64,000 nucleotides of DNA, taken from the NCBI GenBank assembly GCA_964551735.1, contig CAZKEF010000005.1, positions 62,001 through 126,000 of the forward strand, given 5' to 3'. This DNA is from DAOUAT01 sp964551735. GTDB lineage: Bacteria > Chloroflexota > Anaerolineae > CG2-30-64-16. Below are positions 36,721 to 44,120 of the stretch, in pieces. The notes beneath the pieces were generated by a model that made no database searches, was not told the DNA's origin, and saw only the letters and a list, made by a program, of their open reading frames with translations. The position numbers and the translations under genes were made by a program. The first letter of the stretch is position 1. Every line of letters begins with the position of its first letter.

Positions 36721-37698
36721 ATGCGAAAGTTCGGACGCGTGGTGTTAGGAATACTGATCGTCCTGCTATTGGTCGTGCTGATTGGCCCGTTCCTGGTGCC
36801 TGTGCGCCCCCTGCCGGGCCTGCAGGCGCCGGAACAGCTGGCCGATCCCGACAGCCGTTTTGTCGAGCTGAACGGCCTGACCGTGCATTACAAGACCGCG
36901 GGCAGCGGCGCGCCGCTGATCCTGCTGTTGCACGGCTTCGGCGCGAACCTGGGCTCGTGGAACAAGGTCGTTGCGCCGTTGGCTGAGCTGGGCACAGTGG
37001 TTGCCTTCGACCGGCCGGCGTTCGGGCTGACCGAGCGGCCGGTGGGCGCCGAGCTGGCCGCGTGGCCTGGCCCGAATCCCTACAGCCCGGATGCCCAGGC
37101 CGACCTGGTGGTGGCGCTCATCGGGGCGCTGGGCTACGAGCGGGCTATCCTTGTGGGCAACTCGGCTGGCGGCACGGTGTCCATGCAAACCTATTTGCGC
37201 TATCCCGACCGGGTGCAGGGCATCGTCTTCGTGGATGCGGCCATCTACACCGGCGGGGGCGCGCCGGGCTTCATCCGGCCGCTGTTGCGCACGCCGCAGT
37301 TGCGGCACTTGGGCCCGCTGGTGGCGCGCAACGTGCTCTCCCAAGGGGAGCGACTGATCCAGCTGGCCTGGCACGACCCGGCGAAGCTGACCGCGGAGGA
37401 CCTGGCAGCCTATCGCAAGCCGACCCAGGTCGAGAACTGGGACCGGGCGTTGTGGGAGTTCACCCTGGCCAGCCGCGACTTGGGGCTGGCGTCGCGGTTA
37501 GGCGATGTGCGGGTCCCGGCGTTGGTGGTCACCGGCGACGATGACCGCATCGTGCCCACTACGGAGAGCATCCGCCTGGCAGGCGAGCTGCCGGATGCCG
37601 AGTTAGTGGTGTTCCCGGCCTGCGGCCATGTGCCGCAGGAGGAGTGCCCGGAGGCATTCCTGGAGGCTGTGACTGGGTTCATCGCGCGGTTGCGCTGA
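36721..37698 (+). CDS. Alpha/beta-hydrolase, membrane-anchored
   Basis: A 325-aa protein with an N-terminal hydrophobic anchor (VVLGILIVLLLVVLIGPFLV) and an alpha/beta-hydrolase domain. The nucleophile elbow is LVGNSAGGTVSM, the oxyanion region LLHGFGANLGSW, and the final His in CGHVPQEECPE. Candidate roles are ester or epoxide hydrolysis at the cell surface. It starts 31 bases after the shared promoter; it is therefore a co-regulation partner of crtB by sequence. Confidence 0.9.
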   Translation: MRKFGRVVLGILIVLLLVVLIGPFLVPVRPLPGLQAPEQLADPDSRFVELNGLTVHYKTAGSGAPLILLLHGFGANLGSWNKVVAPLAELGTVVAFDRPAFGLTERPVGAELAAWPGPNPYSPDAQADLVVALIGALGYERAILVGNSAGGTVSMQTYLRYPDRVQGIVFVDAAIYTGGGAPGFIRPLLRTPQLRHLGPLVARNVLSQGERLIQLAWHDPAKLTAEDLAAYRKPTQVENWDRALWEFTLASRDLGLASRLGDVRVPALVVTGDDDRIVPTTESIRLAGELPDAELVVFPACGHVPQEECPEAFLEAVTGFIARLR

Positions 37699-37802
37699 AG
37701 GAGACACCTGTTGCTCAGCGCGGCAGCATGCAGGACGGCGCACAAAAACGCCGACGTGCTGGCCGTGCTGGATTGGGAGAATGATTAGGGGTAGTGCGAA
37801 CG

Positions 37803-37837
37803 AAGAAGCCAGGTTTCTCCGAGAAACCTGGCTTCTT
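37803..37837. repeat. Hairpin repeat, GGTTTCT/AGAAACC family (copy 3)
   Basis: A perfect 16-bp inverted repeat (AAGAAGCCAGGTTTCT / AGAAACCTGGCTTCTT) with a 3-base loop CCG, 22 bases before the SDR gene. The core is shared with copies at 8.4 and 21.4 kb. Confidence 0.85.
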
Positions 37838-37858
37838 ACGAAGCTGCGGAGCATCGTC

Positions 37859-38494
37859 ATGACCAAAACCGCTCTTGTTTGGGGCGCGGCCGGCGCCATT
37901 GGCCGCGCGATCGCTGAGAAGCTGGCTGCCGGCGGCTGGCAGGTCGCTGCTTTCAGCCGCCATGGGGATGACTTGGGCGGCGCGGTCGCGCACGCCTTCG
38001 AGGTCGACGTGGCCGATCCGTTCTCGGTAGGCCGCGCAACCTTTGCCGCCGCACAAGAAGCCGGCGAGGCGAGCCTGTTCGTCTACGCGGCCGGCGATAT
38101 CGCGGCCGAGCCCGCAGCCAAAATGGCGCCGGAGACGTTCCACCGCATCCTGGACGCCAACCTGACCGGCGCGCACACCGCCCTACACCACAGCCTGCCG
38201 CTGCTGACCGCGGACGCGCCGCTGGTGTTCATCGGCGCGGTCAGCGAGCGGATGCGCCTGCCGGGGCTGACCGCGTACGCGGCCGCCAAGGCCGGCCTGG
38301 AGGCGTTCGCGGACGCGCTGCGCAAGGAAGAGCGTAAGCGCCGGGTGATCGTGGTGCGCCCCGGCGCAGTGAACACGACGTTCTGGCGCAAGGTCCCGTT
38401 TCGGATGCCGGGGAACGCGCTTACGCCCCAGACCGTCGCGGACAAGATCGTTGAGGCGCTGGCGGCCGGGTACCAGGGGACGCTGGATATTTAG
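37859..38494 (+). CDS. Short-chain dehydrogenase/reductase
   Basis: A 211-aa classical SDR. The cofactor motif is VWGAAGAIGRAIAEKL, the catalytic Tyr/Lys pair lies in YAAAKAGLEAF and the active Ser region in FIGAVSERM. It is slightly shorter than usual (about 240 aa). The start at 37859 is chosen because the Rossmann motif follows at once; the frame upstream lies in the hairpin repeat. Confidence 0.88.
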   Translation: MTKTALVWGAAGAIGRAIAEKLAAGGWQVAAFSRHGDDLGGAVAHAFEVDVADPFSVGRATFAAAQEAGEASLFVYAAGDIAAEPAAKMAPETFHRILDANLTGAHTALHHSLPLLTADAPLVFIGAVSERMRLPGLTAYAAAKAGLEAFADALRKEERKRRVIVVRPGAVNTTFWRKVPFRMPGNALTPQTVADKIVEALAAGYQGTLDI

Positions 38495-38499
38495 CTCCG

Positions 38500-39796
38500 C
38501 TATCTCAGCCGCGCCTGGATCACCCCCCCGGCGGCCGTTGACCAGCCAGGCTGGGTCCTCGGCGTATAGGCGCTCCGCCAAGCCGGGCGCCAGCCCGACG
38601 ATCAGCTCAGCTTTCAGCGTCCGCAGCGCGGCCAGCGGCGCGGGGAAGTAGCGCACGATCTCGTTGAAGGACGTAGTGGGCGGCCACGCCGCATCCCCCA
38701 GCAGCCGACGGTAGTTGGCGTCCCCTTTCACCACCACCAGGTCCATCCCCCTCAGGTCAGCAACCAGGTCCGCCGGCATGTGGGTGAAGAACAGGCTCGA
38801 GGTGTAGAACCAGTGCGTCTTCAGCCGCAGGTCGCCGGAGGTGACGTGGCCGGTCAGCCGGTAGGCCAGGTGTTGCCCCGCGCCGCCGGCCGCGATCAGA
38901 CTGTCCAGGCCGTCGGCAACATCTTGGGTCATGGCGTCCGATACGTAGAACGGATGGGGCTTGAGGTGCAGGTGCACCTCGGACGCCAGCTCGGTGCAGA
39001 GCAGGAAGTCAATCAACGCCAGGTCCATCAGCAGCTCGGTGCCTGCGTTGTCGGCGATCACGGCCACGCGGCCGCTGCTTCGGTCCAGCAGGTGGCGCCA
39101 GATGGCCGCGCTGTCGTCGGCCAGCAGGTTGTCAGCCTCGCGAGCGGTTGCCGCGGTCGCGCCCAGGTGCGCGGCCACGGTGTAGCTCAGGTCCGTGCGG
39201 TTGCCCCACAGGCTGGCGTGCAGCAGTCGGTTGAAACGGGCCTCGGCATCGTCGGGCAGCACGGCCAACAGCCGGGCGAGGGCAGCCGGCGCCGCATCCG
39301 CTGCCCATTCGCGGCGTTTGATGGGGGCGAAGGGGTCCACGCCGCGCCAGGAGTGTGCCGTTGATGAGGATGTTGGCGGTTCTGGAGTCCAGGCAGAAGC
39401 CTCTTCATTGGTTGGGTCACGGCCGGCAGGTGGTATTCCCCGAAAGTACCCTGTTGCCTCCAGGATCCGCCGATAGAAGTAGGCCTCGGCCCAGTACCAC
39501 GGCACCTCGAGCCACGACCGGCCGACGTGGGGCGCGGCCGACGCACGCCAGTACGCGGCGTCCGGCGCGTCCTCCTGCAGGGTCCGGATGGCGCCGTGGC
39601 GGATCTCGGCGCTCAACGCGGCCAGCGCGTCCCGGATCTCGGCCGGGAAGTTGTTGGCCGAGACCGTCTCGGCCAGGATGCCGTGGACGCGCACCCTGAG
39701 GGTGTTGTGCGCGAAAGTCCCCGGCTCCGCGGTCGTCAGGACGGGTGGCCAGGCGGTCAGGTCCGCCAGCGGGTCGTTGAGTGTGTTTGCTGTCAT
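38500..39796 (-). CDS. DUF89/ARMT1-like protein with a 3' frameshift
   Basis: About 430 aa of the damage-control phosphatase (DUF89) family, metal-dependent phosphatases. The metal-site motif is DNAGTELLMDLALIDFLL and a later KGDANYRRLLGD. As written the frame runs on to 38183 antisense over the SDR gene. Removing one base from the C7 run at 38523-38529 gives VNGRRGVIQARLR and a stop at 38500-38502, which is a natural ending and leaves the convergent SDR gene free. So the extra base is a sequencing error or a real frameshift. Family proteins usually lack the 107-residue antisense tail. Confidence 0.8.
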
Positions 39797-39799
39797 ATG

Positions 39800-39870
39800 G
39801 ATGCTTCGCTGGTCAGTCGCCGCAGCGGAGCTTGCGTTGTAGACCCGCGCAGCATGACTATCTCAGCCGT
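39800..39870. repeat. Partial TCATTCTGAGCG-type repeat
   Basis: The gap between the DUF89 gene and the ferredoxin contains GATGCTTCGCTGG and ending GTAGACCCGCGCAGCATGACT, matching half of the repeat family seen at 24.8 kb. Confidence 0.5.
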
Positions 39871-39876
39871 GTTTGG

Positions 39877-40827
39877 CTATGCTGGCACAGCACGCGTCGC
39901 GATGAGCGCGTCCATCTCCAGCGGGATGCCCTTGCGCTCATCGCGCATCAGCGCCAGGCCCCCGTGCTCGCACTTGTCCACGCAGACGCCACAGCCCATG
40001 CACTTCTCGAAGTCAACCACGGCATGGCCGCCGTCCAACGCCAGCGCGCCGAACTGGCAGTGCTCCACGCACGCACCGCAGCCGATGCACTGGCCGGGGT
40101 CGTTGCGGCAGACGTAGCCGGAGGCGGTCAGCATGGGCACGCCGTTGCGCTGGGCCTGCATGGCGCCGCAACAGCACGCGCAGCAGTTGCAGATGGCATA
40201 GAACCGGCCCAGCATGGCGTCCTTGAAGAAGGCATGGTGTACGTGCCCGCGCTCGTGTTCGGCCTCCAAGATGGCAGCCGCCTCGTCCGCGGTGATCCAA
40301 CGGGAGCGCCGGGGGTGGTGCTCGGATACAAAGCTGGCGAACGGCTCGCCCACGATCAGGCAGACGTCCAGCGGCGAGCAGGGATGCTGGCGGGCCGCGC
40401 GGCAAGGGCAGTCCAGCACCACGATGTGGTTGGGGTGCTGCAGCACGATGTCCCGTGCCAGCGCGTAGGGGATGACCTGCTCCAGGTCGCCCAGGTCCAC
40501 GTCACGCTCAATCCGCACCAGCTTGGTGGCAGCTTCCAGCGTCACGACTTTGCCGTGGTAGGTGTCGGCGAAGGTGATGTCATCCTTTGGCGCAAGGGCA
40601 GGCCGTTCCGCGCGCCGCGTGATGACACGGTCAATCCAGTCGATGACGGGCCTGGCGGTGCGCGCCAGCGGATGCTCGCCGGTGCCGATGCCGATGTAGA
40701 GGTAGGGCCAGCGCGCGTAGACATAACCGTGCAGCCAGTCGAACAGCGAGTAGCCGGGGAGGCGTCGTGCCTCGCGGATGAATGCGCGGGTGGATGGTCG
40801 GGGCCAAAAGAAAAGTTTCATCATCAC
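39877..40827 (-). CDS. Ferredoxin-domain protein with Cys-rich core
   Basis: A 316-aa cytosolic protein with two C-terminal 4Fe-4S motifs (CIGCGACVEHC and CMGCGVCVDKC) and a preceding Cys-rich cluster (ICNCCACCCGAM), plus VVLDCPCRAAR. The N-terminal about 200 residues are not recognised. It may act as a redox partner of an enzyme not in this window. It is divergent from the rhodanese gene. Confidence 0.82.
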   Translation of the reverse strand: MMMKLFFWPRPSTRAFIREARRLPGYSLFDWLHGYVYARWPYLYIGIGTGEHPLARTARPVIDWIDRVITRRAERPALAPKDDITFADTYHGKVVTLEAATKLVRIERDVDLGDLEQVIPYALARDIVLQHPNHIVVLDCPCRAARQHPCSPLDVCLIVGEPFASFVSEHHPRRSRWITADEAAAILEAEHERGHVHHAFFKDAMLGRFYAICNCCACCCGAMQAQRNGVPMLTASGYVCRNDPGQCIGCGACVEHCQFGALALDGGHAVVDFEKCMGCGVCVDKCEHGGLALMRDERKGIPLEMDALIATRAVPA

Positions 40828-41029
40828 ATGCGTCCTGTGGTGGGATGCCGGCAGGGATCAGTAGTAATGTAATGGTCTCAAGGCGGGCGCTGATAGCCCA
40901 AATGATGGATGGCATTGTACACAGATCGCCGCCCGGCTGCAAGCGCAGATGGGAAGCCAGCTTCTAGCGCGGGGCGCGGCGGCAGGGTACATTTGCGAGA
41001 CAATCAAGAATTTGTGGGAGAGACGCCTG

Positions 41030-41458
41030 ATGGGTTTGCTAGATGCTTTGAAGAGGACTTTCGGCTGGCCTGCGTCCGCGCCGGTCACATCCCGCCCGCC
41101 CGCGCCAGCGCCGGAACCTGAGCCGGTCCGGGTGCGGGAGATAGCGCCGGCCGAGCTCATGGCCGCGCTGCGCGAGGGGGACGGCCACGCGCCGTTGCTG
41201 CTGGATTGCCGCGAGCATTTCGAGCGCCGGCAGGGCTACATCCCCAGCAGCACCCACATCGTGATGCGCGAGATCCCCTATTACCTGGGCGACCTGGCTA
41301 GAGATCGCGATATCGTGGTCTATTGCGCCCACGGCAACCGTTCTTACGACGTGGCCGGCTGGCTGATTCAGCAGGGTTTCACCGCGGCCAGCCTGCGCGG
41401 GGGCATCGTGGACTGGCAGTTGCGCGGCGGGGAGGTGGCGCGCAACGGCGGAAACTGA
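41030..41458 (+). CDS. Rhodanese-like domain protein
   Basis: A 142-aa protein with an N-terminal Pro-rich linker and a rhodanese domain (LLLDCREHFERRQGYIPSSTHI). The active-site loop VVYCAHGNRSYD carries the catalytic Cys. It could transfer sulfur or act as a phosphatase-like sulfurtransferase. The start at 41030 follows GAGAGACGCC. The neighbouring ferredoxin is divergent. Confidence 0.88.
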   Translation: MGLLDALKRTFGWPASAPVTSRPPAPAPEPEPVRVREIAPAELMAALREGDGHAPLLLDCREHFERRQGYIPSSTHIVMREIPYYLGDLARDRDIVVYCAHGNRSYDVAGWLIQQGFTAASLRGGIVDWQLRGGEVARNGGN

Positions 41459-41503
41459 CCAACCATCGGCACCATTTACATCTGAAACCCCACCAATCAT
41501 GCT

Positions 41504-41532
41504 TTGACACTTGTGGCCCGGCGTGCTATTCT
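41504..41532 (+). promoter_or_regulatory. Predicted sigma70-type promoter for the PIG-L gene
   Basis: TTGACA and TATTCT are separated by exactly 17 bases, 33 bases before the ATG at 41565. Confidence 0.7.
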
Positions 41533-41564
41533 CGCACTACCACGTTTTGGAGGCGAGGTATCGC

Positions 41565-42260
41565 ATGCCCGACCCCACTGAATCCCTGAACCGCGTCATG
41601 GTCATCGCCGCGCACCCGGACGACCCCGAGTTCGGCTGCGCGGGCACCGTTGTCAAATGGGCCCAGGCCGGCCGGCAGATCACCTATGTGCTGCTGACCA
41701 GCGGCGATAAGGGCAGCCACGATCCCGACCTGCGCCCCGGCCGGCTGGCAGCGCGGCGCGAGGGCGAGCAGCGCGCGGCCGCGGCCGAATTGGGCGTGTC
41801 CGACGTCGTCTTTCTGCGCCATCCCGACGGCGTGCTGGAGAATACGATGGAACTGCGCCGCGAGCTGGCCGCGGTGATCCGCGACCACCGGCCGCACATC
41901 CTGGTGACCATTGACCCCTGGCGCCACTACCAGCTCCATCCCGACCACCGCGCGGCCGGCCAGGCGGCGCTGGACGCGCTCTACGCGGCCCGCGAGTGGT
42001 ACATCTTCCCGGAGCAACTGGTGGAGGGGGTCGAGCCCTGGCGGGTGCGGGAGGCGCACCTGTTTTGGACCGATAACCCCGACTACTGGGAGGACATCAC
42101 CTGCTGCATGGAGGCGCGTATCACCGCGCTGCTGCGCCACGCCAGCCAGGTGGGCGCCGAGCCGGAGAAGCTGGCCGAACGCATCCGCCAGCGCGCGCGT
42201 GAGGCCGGTGAAAAGCCGGGGTACGCTTTCGCTGAGGCGTTTAAGCGGTTTCAGTTCTGA
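41565..42260 (+). CDS. PIG-L family deacetylase
   Basis: A 231-aa zinc-dependent deacetylase of the LmbE/PIG-L family, acting on N-acetyl-glucosaminyl-type substrates. It has the metal-binding AAHPDDPEFGCAGT motif and the second His pair in LHPDHRAAG. The start at 41565 follows GGAGGCGAGG and lies 33 bases after a clean promoter. The substrate is unknown; bacillithiol or mycothiol-like synthesis is possible. Confidence 0.9.
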   Translation: MPDPTESLNRVMVIAAHPDDPEFGCAGTVVKWAQAGRQITYVLLTSGDKGSHDPDLRPGRLAARREGEQRAAAAELGVSDVVFLRHPDGVLENTMELRRELAAVIRDHRPHILVTIDPWRHYQLHPDHRAAGQAALDALYAAREWYIFPEQLVEGVEPWRVREAHLFWTDNPDYWEDITCCMEARITALLRHASQVGAEPEKLAERIRQRAREAGEKPGYAFAEAFKRFQF

Positions 42261-42315
42261 AAGAACAGCCAGTCCCTGGTGAGACAGCTTGTGATCAAAC
42301 CATGAAGGATGGTCT

Positions 42316-42465
42316 GTCATGCTCAGCGGGTCTACAGCACAAGACTCATTGCGGCGAACGACCAACGCAGCGTCTCTGCGCCGGTTGTGCAGGACGAGAG
42401 GCTTCGCTGGTGTTTCGCCTTCATGCACTGCTCGCCGCCCACCCGCTCAGCATGACCTGCCACAC
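42316..42465. repeat. TCATGCTCAGCGGGTC-type repeat overlapping the glycoside hydrolase 5' end
   Basis: The stretch starts TGTCATGCTCAGCGGGTC, includes GAGGCTTCGCTGG and ends CCGCTCAGCATGACCT, an outward dyad like the other members. It covers the only ATG start in frame with the hydrolase gene. Confidence 0.6.
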
Positions 42466-43977
42466 CTATCCGCGCGCGCACATCAACCGTTCTCCAGGCG
42501 CATCATCAGTTTGCTGCTCCTTTTGTGTACGATCCTGGCCGGCCTGCCGCAGCAGGTGCAGGTGGAGGCCGCCCCGCCCGACCCGCGCTTTGGGATCGTG
42601 GAAGCCTATGTCAACGCGGCCGCGGCGACCGAGGCGGGCGCGGGCTACACGCGCATCGTGCTGCGCTGGGACGTGATCCAGCCGGCCGGGCCCGACGACT
42701 GGAAGCCGGCCAACGTGCCCGACCCCTTCGTCACGGCCGAGCTGGCCGCAGGCCGGCAGGTGATGGCGGTGCTCATCGGCACGCCGGCCTGGGCCGCACG
42801 CAATCCGGCCGACGGCGCCCGCGCGGTCCCCGACATCGACGCCTGGGCCGCGTTCACCCGGCGCATGGCCCAGCACTACCGGGGCCGCATCGCCCACTGG
42901 GTCATCTGGAATGAGCCGGACGTGTGGGAGGCGGGGCATCCTGGCCACACCTGGGCTGGTGATGTAGCGGATTACTACCGCCTGCTGAAAACCGCGTATC
43001 TGAGCATCAAGTCCGTTGCTCCGGACATGCAAGTGGCGGTGGCCGGGCTGACCTACTTCTGGGACTGGGCGCACGGCCGCCGGCAGTACCTGGACCGCCT
43101 GCTGGAGATCATCGCGGTTGATCCCGATGCGGCCGCACATGGCAGCTACTTCGACGCGGCGGTCTACCACCTGTACTTCAACCCGCGCCAGACGCCCGAA
43201 GTGCTGGCCGAAGCGCGCGCCGCGCTGGCGCGCTACGGCCTGGCGGGCAAGGAACTGTGGGTCAACGAGACCAACGCGCCCCCGTCCACCGATCCGCAAG
43301 AGCCGCCGTGGTCGCCTGCGCGCTACACCATCACCGTGGAAGAGCAGGCCGCGTTCGTGATCCAGGCGTTCAGCCTGGCGTTCGCGGCCGGGGCCAGCCG
43401 CGTGCAGTTTTATAAGCTGCGCAACACTGCGGATCACCCGGAGTCCATCGAGCCGTACGGCCTGCTGCGCGCGGACGACAGCCCGCGGCCCGCGTTCTTC
43501 GCCTATCGGGTGCTGACGGCCCACCTGGCCGGCTTTCGCGCCGCGCGGCGAGAGCGGCAGGGCGATGTGGAGGCCGTCACCTTCGACCGGGGCGACAGCA
43601 CGGTGACGGTGCTGTGGACCTGGGGCACGCGGCCCGCGCGGGTCAGCGTGCGCGCGATCGCTGCCGGGGGCCAGCTGGCCGACGAGCGCGGGGGCGTCCG
43701 GCCCATCGCAGCCGCCGGCGGGGTCTACACGGTTGACCTGCCCGCCGCGATGTGCAGCAACCGATCCCCGTGCATCATCGGCGGCGCGCCGCGGCTGCTG
43801 GTGGAGCAGGGCGCCCCGGGCGGCCGCGCTGTGTTTGTCACGCCGGCTCCGCAGCCCACGATGTCGCCCACATCACCGCCCGCGGTGTCGCCAACCTTTC
43901 CGCCAACCCCCTGCCCGAGTCCCGCCCCGGCCGAACGGCGACGCATCCGCGGCTGGCTGAAACAGGCGCCCTGTTAA
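42319..43977 (+). CDS. Secreted glycoside hydrolase (GH39/GH5-like clan A)
   Basis: Up to 552 aa. The catalytic domain has the acid/base Glu in VIWNEPDVWE and the nucleophile Glu in ELWVNETNAPP, the pattern of clan A retaining enzymes. Upstream, a hydrophobic stretch (IISLLLLLCTILAGLPQQV) acts as a signal peptide. A Pro/Thr/Ser-rich tail follows the domain. The only in-frame ATG (42319) lies in a dispersed repeat, so the real start is unclear: a repeat insertion or an alternative start close to 42510 is possible. Confidence 0.75.
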   Translation: MLSGSTAQDSLRRTTNAASLRRLCRTRGFAGVSPSCTARRPPAQHDLPHLSARAHQPFSRRIISLLLLLCTILAGLPQQVQVEAAPPDPRFGIVEAYVNAAAATEAGAGYTRIVLRWDVIQPAGPDDWKPANVPDPFVTAELAAGRQVMAVLIGTPAWAARNPADGARAVPDIDAWAAFTRRMAQHYRGRIAHWVIWNEPDVWEAGHPGHTWAGDVADYYRLLKTAYLSIKSVAPDMQVAVAGLTYFWDWAHGRRQYLDRLLEIIAVDPDAAAHGSYFDAAVYHLYFNPRQTPEVLAEARAALARYGLAGKELWVNETNAPPSTDPQEPPWSPARYTITVEEQAAFVIQAFSLAFAAGASRVQFYKLRNTADHPESIEPYGLLRADDSPRPAFFAYRVLTAHLAGFRAARRERQGDVEAVTFDRGDSTVTVLWTWGTRPARVSVRAIAAGGQLADERGGVRPIAAAGGVYTVDLPAAMCSNRSPCIIGGAPRLLVEQGAPGGRAVFVTPAPQPTMSPTSPPAVSPTFPPTPCPSPAPAERRRIRGWLKQAPC

Positions 43978-44020
43978 GCATAATTGCCAGATCGCGTTGT
44001 GCGGGCCGCAGGTGTACATA

Positions 44021-44049
44021 TTGACAAATGCCGTTTTTAATAATACGAT
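44021..44049 (+). promoter_or_regulatory. Predicted sigma70-type promoter for the sensor kinase
   Basis: TTGACA (44021-44026) and TACGAT (44044-44049) have a 17-base spacer and lie about 70 bases before the kinase start. Confidence 0.6.
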
Positions 44050-44120
44050 AACATCGGTTCTGCACTGCCCTCTACATCGCATTCGCATTTTCGCACAACT
44101 GCCCGTTGGGTAGGTACTTA

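Noticed and set aside
38183..38499. C-terminal extension of the DUF89 gene
   Set aside because: It overlaps the SDR gene antisense and disappears when the C7 run is corrected by one base.
44106..44120. Upstream TTG start for the sensor kinase
   Set aside because: The ATG at 44121 is nearer the first hydrophobic segment and the five extra residues give no better ribosome binding site.
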